Shown here: in pieces, positions 55,972 to 62,713 of the stretch
Layout of the letters: each line of letters opens with the position of its first letter
How positions within the stretch are numbered: position 1 is the first letter of the stretch
Source of the DNA: CAYVIB01 sp964451365
GTDB taxonomy: Bacteria > Pseudomonadota > Gammaproteobacteria > Pseudomonadales > Cellvibrionaceae
NCBI GenBank assembly: GCA_964451365.1
Contig: CAYVIB010000027.1
Location: 1-64,000 of the forward strand
Length of the DNA stretch: 64,000 nucleotides
Direction: 5' to 3'
Made by a program: the position numbers and the translations under genes
Notes under the pieces: generated by a model
What the model was told of the DNA's origin: nothing
The model's input: only the letters and a program-made list of their open reading frames with translations
Database searches by the model: none

Positions 55972-56811
55972 ATGCGCCTGTTCGTAGACAACCTTACCAA
56001 CATTGACTTCAGCTATCTGGACAGCGACCGTGGACTCGTCGGCGAAACATGGCTGGCCAGCGTCGAATTAACCGGAGATCTCGACGAGCAGGGAATGATA
56101 TGCGATTTCGGCGACGTCAAAAAAACGCTGCGAAACTGGTTGAACACTGAACTGGATCATCGGCTTTTATTGCCTGTACAGTCCGGGCACATCAAATTAC
56201 TGCCGGACGAAAACAGCTGCAGCGTGGAGTGGCATTTCGGCGACCGCTATCTGGCCACCGGTTCACCAAATCAAGCGCTGACGTTTGTTCCCGCAACAGC
56301 TATTAACGAAGAAACCGTGGCGGCGTGGTGTATCGGGCAATTAATGCCGCATTTCCCGGCTTCGGTAAAAAACCTCGTGCTCACCTTCAAGCCCGAATCG
56401 ATCGAAGGTCCCTATTATCACTACAGCCACGGTTTAAAAAAGCACGGCGGTGATTGTCAGCGTATCGCTCACGGCCATCGATCGCGAATCGAAATCTGGC
56501 GCAATGGCCACATGTCGCACGACGATATGGAGGACTGGGCGTGCAAGTGGAAAGATATTTACCTGGGGACACGGGAAGACCTACTGGTGGATCAGCGCAA
56601 CGACACGAATCTGGTTTTCCAGTATGAAGCACGGCAGGGAGATTTTCGCTTGAGCCTGCCCAAGGACTGCGTGTATTTGATCGAGACCGATTCCACCGTG
56701 GAATTTATTGCGCAACACGTCGCCCGGCAGTTAAAAAAGAAACACCCATCGGATTCGTTTGTAGTAAAAGCGTATGAAGGACTCGGTAAAGGCGCGATTG
56801 CCGAGTGTTAA
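55972..56811 (+). CDS. 6-carboxytetrahydropterin synthase homologue, two-domain with split motifs
   Basis: 279 aa made of two QueD/PTPS-like halves. Half one (about 1-143) keeps DEQGMICDFGDVKKTLRNWLNTELDHRLLLP, the DF and LDH parts, and the catalytic Glu in FKPE, but lacks the Cys-x3-His-Gly-His zinc motif, having GETWLASVEL instead. Half two (about 144-279) has the zinc part YHYSHGL...CQRIAHGHRSRIEIW and a final catalytic-like VKAYEGLGKGA, but has lost the LDH region. Such proteins are called 6-pyruvoyl/6-carboxytetrahydropterin synthases in many gammaproteobacteria; the role in queuosine or folate-type synthesis is unproven. Confidence 0.82.
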   Translation: MRLFVDNLTNIDFSYLDSDRGLVGETWLASVELTGDLDEQGMICDFGDVKKTLRNWLNTELDHRLLLPVQSGHIKLLPDENSCSVEWHFGDRYLATGSPNQALTFVPATAINEETVAAWCIGQLMPHFPASVKNLVLTFKPESIEGPYYHYSHGLKKHGGDCQRIAHGHRSRIEIWRNGHMSHDDMEDWACKWKDIYLGTREDLLVDQRNDTNLVFQYEARQGDFRLSLPKDCVYLIETDSTVEFIAQHVARQLKKKHPSDSFVVKAYEGLGKGAIAEC

Positions 56812-56819
56812 CCCTAAGG

Positions 56820-57551
56820 TTAGTCACCCAAATCGAAATTCATCCGGACGGAAAACGCCTCCCTGTTCTCACAGGGCGAGCCGTCAAAATAGTGAAAGGC
56901 TATTTTCCGGTCGACGGAAACGTGTGACAGACTGACCGTTCGGGCATCATCGCGATGCATGCAAATGGAATAAGCCGACTTCTCCGGTTCGTGACTGCGA
57001 TGCAGCCGGTAAAAATCGGCTGGCGACAACGGTTCGGCTCGCGAACGAAGCATTGACTCATACAACGACAAACGCTGCTGCAACACGGATTCGTAGTTTA
57101 TCGCGGAAGAAATAAGCGGACTCGCGGCATTGCTTTCTTCCAATGCCTTTCCGGTCCAACGAAACAAGGGAATATCTGTCCCGATTCCCGTCGCGGGTGA
57201 AAAAAATAAAAGCGAAAACGGCGCGTATTTGTTTAGATTGCTTTGCCTTAGGAGCTCCGCTACCTGATCAATGGAGCTGGCACCCAGCAGCGTCGGAATA
57301 ATTTTTCCCCGCGAGAGCAGCTTTCCCTTGGGCATTCGTCCCTGGTAATAATTCAGTAACGCGAAGGTACAACCGAATTGATTTACGGCTATCCATGTGC
57401 CGCCACCCTGGGGGTCGGTCGGCACAATGGCCCGAACATTACCAAAAACCCGCACGGCGGGAGGGAGGGCTTTAGGGCGCAAAACCTGTTCATCGCGATT
57501 AAAGAAAACATCGTAGCCACTATTGTGGTGAAACCAGCTTATTGTGCACAT
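56820..57551 (-). CDS. NRDE (TANGO2-like) family protein
   Basis: 243 aa beginning MCTISWFHHNSGYDVFFNRDEQ, with the N-terminal Cys and the Asn-Arg-Asp-Glu motif that names the family, followed by PQGGGTWIAVNQFGCTFALLN. The fold is Ntn-hydrolase-like with unknown reaction. It overlaps the DinB-like gene by 13 bases, implying co-translation in the same operon. Confidence 0.88.
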   Translation of the reverse strand: MCTISWFHHNSGYDVFFNRDEQVLRPKALPPAVRVFGNVRAIVPTDPQGGGTWIAVNQFGCTFALLNYYQGRMPKGKLLSRGKIIPTLLGASSIDQVAELLRQSNLNKYAPFSLLFFSPATGIGTDIPLFRWTGKALEESNAASPLISSAINYESVLQQRLSLYESMLRSRAEPLSPADFYRLHRSHEPEKSAYSICMHRDDARTVSLSHVSVDRKIAFHYFDGSPCENREAFSVRMNFDLGD

Positions 57552-58105
57552 CCGGGCTCTTCACGCAAAAAACTCGCGGTTGCGGGCGCAACACCCAGCT
57601 TTTCCTCGGTTTCAATTCCCTGTAGTCTGGCGATAACGTCGATCAGGGCATAGTGATGCACCGCGTGGCTGCCGATGAAAACCAGTTCCCGTATTTCCGT
57701 GGTTGGCACGACAACGGATTCCGTCTCATTCAGAGTCACCTCGGTTTTGATATCCAACCTTGGATTGTTAAACCTCTCGCTGTGTCGACTGAGATTCCGC
57801 AGTCCAAGATCAAACTCACTCAGCCAGTTTCTGACTTCGTTTAGTTCGACCTGGGCCTGTTTCCTGCAGCTCTCCACAACATCACCCCTTCGCCGTACAT
57901 CGTAATCGATAACGTTGCCATCAACGCGGCGAATTACCGCAAAGTACATATCCAGCACGTGCCGGATATGTTCGGCAATGCTACTTTTAACCAGCGGGGT
58001 GACACAGATATATTGCTCATCGGTAAGCGAAGAAAGGAATCGCAAACCCTGGTCCACCGCTTCGAGATTTCCCCTGATAACAGAACGGACTGCTTCTATA
58101 TTCAT
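57539..58105 (-). CDS. DinB-like family protein
   Basis: 188 aa, four-helix-bundle type. Conserved His residues that bind a metal are visible as IAEHIRHVLDMYFAV and FIGSHAVHHYALIDVIARL. This is the DinB/YfiT-like group, often metal-dependent thiol transferases or hydrolases. It is the upstream gene of the pair with the NRDE protein. Confidence 0.85.
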   Translation of the reverse strand: MNIEAVRSVIRGNLEAVDQGLRFLSSLTDEQYICVTPLVKSSIAEHIRHVLDMYFAVIRRVDGNVIDYDVRRRGDVVESCRKQAQVELNEVRNWLSEFDLGLRNLSRHSERFNNPRLDIKTEVTLNETESVVVPTTEIRELVFIGSHAVHHYALIDVIARLQGIETEEKLGVAPATASFLREEPGCAQ

Positions 58106-58145
58106 TTATTTTTTCGCAACAGTTAATTATCAATATGGATGGCAA

Positions 58146-58613
58146 TCAATCGGAAGTCCGGGATAACAGAGCTCCTTTCAACGTGCTCGATTGCCCCTTC
58201 AGGTCACCGATAACAAGCGTTAGCGCAGCAAGCCAGGTGATACACGCCATTATAAATAACAGTCCTCCATCCCTGGTTTCCAGCATACGGCCCTCGGGAT
58301 CGAAATTCGGCATCGCGATTCCAAGGGGAGTGAACAGGTGGAAAAAAATCGCCCCCGTCATAATTCCCAGCGCCAGCAACGCGCCCCAGGGCCACCATCG
58401 GGTAAACAGCAGCACAGATGCTAACAGCTCCGCCATGCCAACTCCATAGCCGCCGTAACGGGCAAACCAGGCCAGGCCGGACCACTCTCCAAGCGTGTTA
58501 AAAATATGTTGGGTTTCGGGTGAATTGGTGAACTTGAAGAACAGGGACTGAATGAAAACGAATGCGATCCATGCAGACAGGAGCCAGCGATAGTTTACCT
58601 TGATAAAGTTCAT
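58146..58613 (-). CDS. DoxX-like membrane protein
   Basis: 155 aa with four membrane helices (LLSAWIAFVFIQSLFFKF, MAELLASVLLFTRWW, LALGIMTGAIFFHLFTPLGI, LLFIMACITWLAALTLVI), of the DoxX-like type. Function uncertain. It lies between the DinB and YHS genes in one direction, 15 bases from the latter. Confidence 0.8.
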   Translation of the reverse strand: MNFIKVNYRWLLSAWIAFVFIQSLFFKFTNSPETQHIFNTLGEWSGLAWFARYGGYGVGMAELLASVLLFTRWWPWGALLALGIMTGAIFFHLFTPLGIAMPNFDPEGRMLETRDGGLLFIMACITWLAALTLVIGDLKGQSSTLKGALLSRTSD

Positions 58614-58628
58614 TTCAGTTGCCTCGCA

Positions 58629-59087
58629 CTAATCATCAAGCAGCGTTGGCCAGTTCCTGTCCGCACGCTCTATATAACCCGGAACATCCTCCAACCACTT
58701 CGCCTGAACGGACTTGCTGTAATTCAAATACAATTTGCCATCGACAACACGCCAATATTTCGGATTGCCCGGCGCGCGCGCATTTTTCGCCGCTACCGCC
58801 CAGGCACAGAATCCGCCGTACCGGGGCGCATACTTTTCGGGATTTTCGATGAACAGGCGCCGGTTTTCCTCCGATTGAAACAACCAGAGCGCTTCCTGGT
58901 ATCGATAGGTGAACTCCTCCCTTCCTTTCTCCGGCCTTTCCGCAGTGAAAAAACTGACCGGGTCATATCCGCTGACTGCCTTATCGCTAAACAAGCCAGT
59001 ATAAACTTTATCTCCCGCGCTCACCGAGAACGATATCGTCATTGCGAAAAGAAAAGCCAGGAAAACAGCGTATTGTGTTTTTAACAT
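58629..59087 (-). CDS. Secreted YHS domain protein
   Basis: 152 aa with a signal peptide (cleavage near SVSA|GDK) and a YHS domain: VSGYDPVSFFTAERPEKGREEFTYRYQEALWLFQSEENRRLFIENPEKYAPRYGGFCAWAV. YHS domains often bind metal or occur with copper or heme enzymes. It is between the DoxX-like and ATP-grasp genes, possibly in the same operon. No specific function can be assigned. Confidence 0.88.
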   Translation of the reverse strand: MLKTQYAVFLAFLFAMTISFSVSAGDKVYTGLFSDKAVSGYDPVSFFTAERPEKGREEFTYRYQEALWLFQSEENRRLFIENPEKYAPRYGGFCAWAVAAKNARAPGNPKYWRVVDGKLYLNYSKSVQAKWLEDVPGYIERADRNWPTLLDD

Positions 59088-59097
59088 CGACTCCCCT

Positions 59098-60204
59098 CTA
59101 ATCTGTGGTCGGGTAGGACGCTCCGCGCTTCAGTTCCGACAGCCATTCCCGGATCAGCGCCAAAGCCGAAGGCGGCTTATGCCCTCGCTTGCGGATGGCG
59201 TGCCCTATTTCGAATAAAATTTTGTATTGCTTGAACAGGGTTTTAAATACATCCATCAACGAGCCCCGGCTGTCCCATATATGGGTAGCTTCACTGCTGG
59301 CGCCGTTAACTTCAATAATGACAAAATTTTTCCCCTCCTGGAGGGAGGCGATATCGGCGAATTTGATATCGAGGCGACCGTAGTGAAAGTCCGGAAAGTC
59401 CCGCAAAATTTCATTAATTTTCTTTTCAAGCGCATCGGTCAGATAGCCATTGCCATTCCTGAAAATACTTCCCCGGCAGTGACTGCCGGGGAACGCCAGT
59501 TCCACCACCTCACCGGGCGCGGGTATCGAATCCAGTCGACCATTGAACCTGGGAAAATACAGATGGCAGAGTTTCCTCGCGCGAGGGTCCTCCTCGATCA
59601 GCATTTTTAATGTTCTTTTTCCGTCACCCACAACATAGGGAACATACTTTAATGTAACTGAAATAATCCTGCCGTGATCCTTGTCGGGCATCCGGGTATA
59701 GAAAATACCGGCCTCCGCCTGGTACGGAGCCAGTCGCTGCAAAATATACTGTCGGTCCGGGGGAAAAATTTCGAGATACCTGGCCAGCTCTTCGGCACCG
59801 CGGATAACGTTGACCCCCGCACCCCGACAACCCTTGTCCGGCTTGACGACCAGTGGCAGGTCGATTCCCGTCGCTTCCGCAAGCGCCAGTGCCTCCAGGG
59901 CCTGATCGGCAATTGGTTTTTGCTCAACGTTCAACAAAAGATAGGGAAGAATATAAGATCGGGCGAACGGCCCGGCGCCATCCAGGATACCGGATTTAGA
60001 TTCACCCACCATTCCGCCAAGTTTTATCGCCGGATTGGCCAGCATAGGCAAGCCCAGGCTTCGGTAGCGGACGGACAGGACAAGCCAGTACACGACCACG
60101 GGCGCGTAGAAAAACCAGACGGGCCAGAACTCGAAGTAAGAAGTGGGTTTATTGCCCAGCTCCAGCGGTGGCAGGCCCTTGTTGACGATATTGTGCGAAT
60201 TCAG
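59098..60204 (-). CDS. Membrane-associated ATP-grasp family protein
   Basis: An ATP-grasp protein (carboxylate-amine ligase fold). Motifs: LPLVVKPDKGCRGAGVNVI (phosphate-binding loop), QRLAPYQAEAGIFYTRM, and the metal-binding end FVIIEVNGASSEATHIWD. The open frame with a canonical start begins at GTG 60099, but coding clearly continues upstream as NKPTSYFEFWPVWFFYAPVV, giving a membrane helix. A CTG at 60204 has AGGA eight bases before it and is taken as the start. No partner of known function is adjacent. Confidence 0.75.
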   Translation of the reverse strand: MNSHNIVNKGLPPLELGNKPTSYFEFWPVWFFYAPVVVYWLVLSVRYRSLGLPMLANPAIKLGGMVGESKSGILDGAGPFARSYILPYLLLNVEQKPIADQALEALALAEATGIDLPLVVKPDKGCRGAGVNVIRGAEELARYLEIFPPDRQYILQRLAPYQAEAGIFYTRMPDKDHGRIISVTLKYVPYVVGDGKRTLKMLIEEDPRARKLCHLYFPRFNGRLDSIPAPGEVVELAFPGSHCRGSIFRNGNGYLTDALEKKINEILRDFPDFHYGRLDIKFADIASLQEGKNFVIIEVNGASSEATHIWDSRGSLMDVFKTLFKQYKILFEIGHAIRKRGHKPPSALALIREWLSELKRGASYPTTD

Positions 60205-60272
60205 GGATATTTTCCTGCTTATGATTGTTGTTATGTAGTCTAATAATTACCCGGCCAAATGGTGTCACAAAT

Positions 60273-60833
60273 TTATAATTTTTTTCTGCCGGCCCGCAGA
60301 TTGTTAATGAGAAACAACGCTCCGGCAATCAGCATCAGGCTCCACTTCCACGGCCCCGACGATACCAGCCATTCGCTGGTTCCCAGGGTGTAAACCAGGG
60401 TAAAGATAACCCCTATCCACGCGGCACCGGCCAGCAACATTGCGGTAAAAAACCGTATTGGCGACACCCGCCACAATCCACAAAGCGTGAAACCCAAGGT
60501 CCTGAGGCCGGGCAGGAAGCGTATTGCCATAATGTTGGACAGCATGCGCTGCCGAAACCGCCGGCGAAGCTCACGACTGCGGGGGTTTAACAGGATGCGG
60601 CTACGCAAGGGCCGCCACTGGACCGCCAGCCTGCCCATATAGTACAGCCCCATATCCCCGGAACATATGCCGACCAAAACCGCCGTTACCGCCAGCGGCA
60701 CAGGTATGATCATGTCGGCCGCGAACAGGGCGCCGGACACCACAGCCGCATCTTCCCAAACCCATGAAATGAGAATAACAGCCAAAGCCACCAGTAGGGG
60801 GTTGTCTGAATACTGGAGCAGGATATCGGCCAT
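60273..60833 (-). CDS. DedA family membrane protein
   Basis: 186 aa with several hydrophobic helices and the DedA-type FLPGLRTLGFTLCGLWRVSPIRFFTAMLLAGAAWIGVIFTLVY. DedA proteins act in lipid carrier or phospholipid movement across the membrane. It is shorter than most (about 200 aa), but the core looks intact. It is the last core gene before the island boundary. Confidence 0.82.
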   Translation of the reverse strand: MADILLQYSDNPLLVALAVILISWVWEDAAVVSGALFAADMIIPVPLAVTAVLVGICSGDMGLYYMGRLAVQWRPLRSRILLNPRSRELRRRFRQRMLSNIMAIRFLPGLRTLGFTLCGLWRVSPIRFFTAMLLAGAAWIGVIFTLVYTLGTSEWLVSSGPWKWSLMLIAGALFLINNLRAGRKKL

Positions 60834-60966
60834 CAGGATACCGCCAGGGAAATGAAAACAGATCGGGCGCTAGTGTAACCCATAGAAGGAGAAACACCAC
60901 AAACGACGCGCGGCGATACCTGTCGTCGCGCAACAATGTGCCAAGTTTTTGATTTAAAAGGAGAAT

Positions 60967-60992
60967 GGCGGTGAGGGAGGGAGTCGAACCCG
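60967..60992 (-). mobile_element. att-type scar: 3' end of a tRNA-Ser
   Basis: Read on the minus strand, 26 bases form only the T-loop and 3' half of a serine tRNA: GGGTTCGACTCCC then TCCCTCACCGCCA, with discriminator G and CCA. The 5' T-stem pairs are lost beyond GGG, and no tRNA body follows to the right. Such an orphan 3' end next to a composition change marks the distal attachment site of an element integrated in a tRNA-Ser gene; the intact tRNA should lie at the other end, beyond the window. Confidence 0.8.
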
Positions 60993-61254
60993 TTAAATTA
61001 TGCTACAAAGTGGAACTTTGTGTTTAAAATCAAAGTGATACGGATATATTGATCACAAAAAAACGCTTTTTTGCACAGTTATGTAGTCAATTTGTAGACA
61101 CAACCTTATATCTATAGCCACAGAATTAAAGTTAGTTAAGTGGAATTAATTTCAATTTAAGTAATGGAATAAATTTAATCTAATTTAATTTAATTCAAAA
61201 GTTATTAAATTACTGATCTCATTTTTTATGTTTTTTTATTACTTCTTTTGTGCG
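60993..61254. other. AT-rich left end of the island
   Basis: Very AT-rich, with multiple AATTTAA stretches (61140-61200) and a perfect 7-bp inverted repeat near the attachment site (61005-61021). No gene. It could hold integrase or excisionase binding sites or a promoter. Confidence 0.5.
61005..61021. repeat. Perfect palindrome next to the attachment site
   Basis: ACAAAGT GGA ACTTTGT (7-bp arms, three-base spacer) begins 12 bases from the tRNA-Ser scar. Inverted repeats of this kind beside att sites are often recombinase or excisionase binding sites, but no test is possible here. Confidence 0.6.
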
Positions 61255-61548
61255 CTATTTCCAATGCATTTTAATTGTTTTCGATTTTTTCGTAATTATT
61301 TTTAGTCGGCTTAATATAGGCAGTCTATTCCTCTTCATTACAAAATAATGCAACCCTTTGATTATTATAGGATTTTTAAGAATCCCCTTAATCCACATGG
61401 CAGCCATATCAACTTTTTTTGATATAGATTCAACTTTCAAGCTCTGTCTATACTCTCTTTCTGCCTCATCTGTATTAAAAAAAATCCACTCCAAACACAT
61501 TTTCTGCTTGCGAAGTATCTTTTTTGCTGGTATCTTGATCGGCAACAA
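61255..61548 (-). CDS. Uncertain small basic ORF
   Basis: A 97-codon open frame starting at TTG, Lys-rich and AT-rich, with no ribosome site and no recognised domain (KILRKQKMCLEWIFFNTDEAEREYRQSL...). It is divergent from the gene at 61643. Composition fits the island, but coding is not well supported; it may be a chance opening in AT-rich DNA. Confidence 0.3.
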   Translation of the reverse strand: MLPIKIPAKKILRKQKMCLEWIFFNTDEAEREYRQSLKVESISKKVDMAAMWIKGILKNPIIIKGLHYFVMKRNRLPILSRLKIITKKSKTIKMHWK

Positions 61549-61642
61549 ATAAAAAACCCCAAATGACTACTTTGCGAGGGCAGTTCAAATGGGGTTTTCG
61601 ATTTTACTTTATCCCCCGTTCGTGAGGAGGGTCATTAGTACT

Positions 61643-62182
61643 ATGTCCAGAATACAAGAAGAGATCGATTTTGTCAAAGGGCAGCTTAAAAGAACAAAAT
61701 CGATACATGACAAAAATCCCTTTAACGGCAGTAAGTTACCGGATGTTATTAAAGGCTTTGAGCAGGTAATTCGCCGGCTAGAGTCTGTAAGGGATAACCC
61801 TGCCGAAGCCAGCAAATCAGCCTCTGGCGTATCTCCTCTTAAGCAAGAGCAGCTTTACCTTTTACCCAAGGACCTGGAAGACCTTCCTGAAGAGCTGTTA
61901 ACACAGCTCAACCAGTCCAAATCAGACAAGCTCGAATTAAACATCTTAAAGTCGCTTGAAGATGCTGGAGGAGTGCTGTCCATCGATGTTCTTCTTGTAA
62001 GGCTATACCGCCTCACCAAACAGATCTACGACCGAAGACAGCTATCGGCCAAACTTTTCAGAATGACAAAAAAAGGGCTGATATTTTCCGTTCCAAAGAA
62101 AAAGTCCGTTTACTCGATATCTCCTATAGATCCATCACTACTTGAGGATGAAGAAAATGACGAACCAGACGATGAAGAATAA
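61643..62182 (+). CDS. Island protein with winged-helix-like C-terminal region, function unknown
   Basis: 179 aa from ATG 61643, with GAGGAGGG 11 bases upstream. N-terminal coiled region (QEEIDFVKGQLKRTKSIHDKNPFNGSKLPDVIKGFEQVIRRLESV), then a region predicted as winged-helix (LELNILKSLEDAGGVLSIDVLLVRLYRLTKQIYDRRQLSAKLFRMTKKGLIFSVPKKKSVYSI), and a very acidic tail (EDEENDEPDDEE). It is probably a DNA- or nucleoprotein-binding protein. An upstream ATG at 61589 adds an unlike leader. It is directly followed by a 14-codon ORF with its own ribosome site. Confidence 0.75.
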   Translation: MSRIQEEIDFVKGQLKRTKSIHDKNPFNGSKLPDVIKGFEQVIRRLESVRDNPAEASKSASGVSPLKQEQLYLLPKDLEDLPEELLTQLNQSKSDKLELNILKSLEDAGGVLSIDVLLVRLYRLTKQIYDRRQLSAKLFRMTKKGLIFSVPKKKSVYSISPIDPSLLEDEENDEPDDEE

Positions 62183-62193
62183 AGGAGGATTAA

Positions 62194-62238
62194 ATGCCAC
62201 CATATGACATCGGCCGAGGTAGCGGCCGTAAGCAATAG
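62194..62238 (+). CDS. Fourteen-residue ORF with strong Shine-Dalgarno
   Basis: ATG 62194 is preceded by AAAGGAGG at 62181-62188 with a five-base spacer, the strongest ribosome site in the island. It encodes MPPYDIGRGSGRKQ and stops at TAG 62236-62238, which lies inside the following hairpin. The layout is that of a leader peptide or a very small protein. It starts 12 bases after the wHTH-like gene, so it is likely co-transcribed with it. Confidence 0.5.
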   Translation: MPPYDIGRGSGRKQ

Positions 62239-62280
62239 TGATAGGGGAAGCTTTAGCGGGCACCCCCCTTATCACCTATT
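62234..62280 (+). promoter_or_regulatory. Imperfect hairpin between the short ORF and the tRNA
   Basis: AATAG-TGATA-GGGG (62234-62247) can pair with CCCC-T-TATCA-C-CTATT (to 62280), 14 base pairs with single-base bulges and a loop of about 17. It starts at the stop codon of the 14-codon ORF and ends 20 bases before the tRNA. It could be an attenuator or a processing structure; no T tract follows, so a simple terminator is less likely. Confidence 0.6.
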
Positions 62281-62299
62281 GACCTACCTTGCCTTAACT

Positions 62300-62382
62300 A
62301 CTGGTGTGGCGGAAATGGTAGACGCACTAATGTCGGAAGTTAGCAGCCTATGGCTATGCAGGTTCGAGTCCTGTCACCAGTA
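62300..62382 (+). tRNA. Class II leucine-type tRNA with CGG anticodon loop
   Basis: A clean cloverleaf: acceptor ACTGGTG / CACCAGT with A73; D stem GCG/CGC with GG at 18-19; anticodon stem CTAAT/GTTAG with loop GTCGGAA (U33, anticodon CGG, A37); a variable arm AGCC-TAT-GGCT; T arm GCAGG-TTCGAGT-CCTGT. The body, A73 and long variable arm are leucine-type, but CGG reads the proline codon CCG. Encoded CCA is absent (ACA then T). Position 32 is G, unusual. It lies inside the island operon and not next to other tRNAs. Confidence 0.8.
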
Positions 62383-62455
62383 CATACTCAAACCATGCTC
62401 ATTATTGCATAAACGCCTGTTTTTGCAATCTGGGCAAATATACAGGATCAAAAAG

Positions 62456-62599
62456 ATGCCTAAAAAACAATCAGGCAACAACACCTCATCACTGGCCGGA
62501 AGAATACTCTCTGGCAGCAAAAAAGCTACTCAAGGCGACGCAAAAAAACTAGCTGCGTCCGTTTTGAGCCAGGATGAGAAAAAAGGCAAACGTAAGTAG
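62456..62599 (+). CDS. 47-aa basic small protein
   Basis: MPKKQSGNNTSSLAGRILSGSKKATQ... with an ending KKLAASVLSQDEKKGKRK: basic, with two short hydrophobic helices and a Ser/Lys-rich composition. AGGA lies eight bases upstream of the ATG. Short proteins with a similar LAxxxLxG...KxLAxSxLSQ pattern are common on mobile elements, function unknown. A longer open frame starting at 62204 runs through the tRNA and is rejected. Confidence 0.7.
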   Translation: MPKKQSGNNTSSLAGRILSGSKKATQGDAKKLAASVLSQDEKKGKRK

Positions 62600-62669
62600 C
62601 TAAACGTTTGCAAACGATGCTGCAGGGCTAGATACCCCAAAGCAGTTCAATTTGTTACTTCCTACGTAG

Positions 62670-62690
62670 GGACCCGCAATCTGCGGGTCC
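62670..62690. terminator. Rho-independent terminator between the small protein and the methyltransferase
   Basis: A perfect 9-bp stem GGACCCGCA / TGCGGGTCC (62670-62678 with 62682-62690) with a three-base loop followed by TTCTT, at the convergent end of the rightward unit and the leftward methyltransferase gene. Confidence 0.9.
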
Positions 62691-62713
62691 TTCTTCCGAA
62701 ACTTTAACACCTT

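Noticed and set aside
60961..61020. Complete tRNA-Ser at the island edge
   Set aside because: Only the T-loop and 3' acceptor end are present; no D, anticodon or variable arm sequence follows.
60230..61088. GTTATGTAGTC repeated at 60230-60240 and 61078-61088
   Set aside because: An 11-base repeat is plausible by chance and one copy lies in the leader of a core gene, so it is not taken as an att repeat.
61553..61598. AAAACCCCA / TGGGGTTTT as a terminator
   Set aside because: The loop would be 28 bases and it lies between divergent starts; it may be an operator but there is no evidence.
62204..62599. 131-codon frame covering the tRNA and the 47-aa protein
   Set aside because: It would translate straight through a fully folded tRNA and has no ribosome site; the ATG at 62456 has one.
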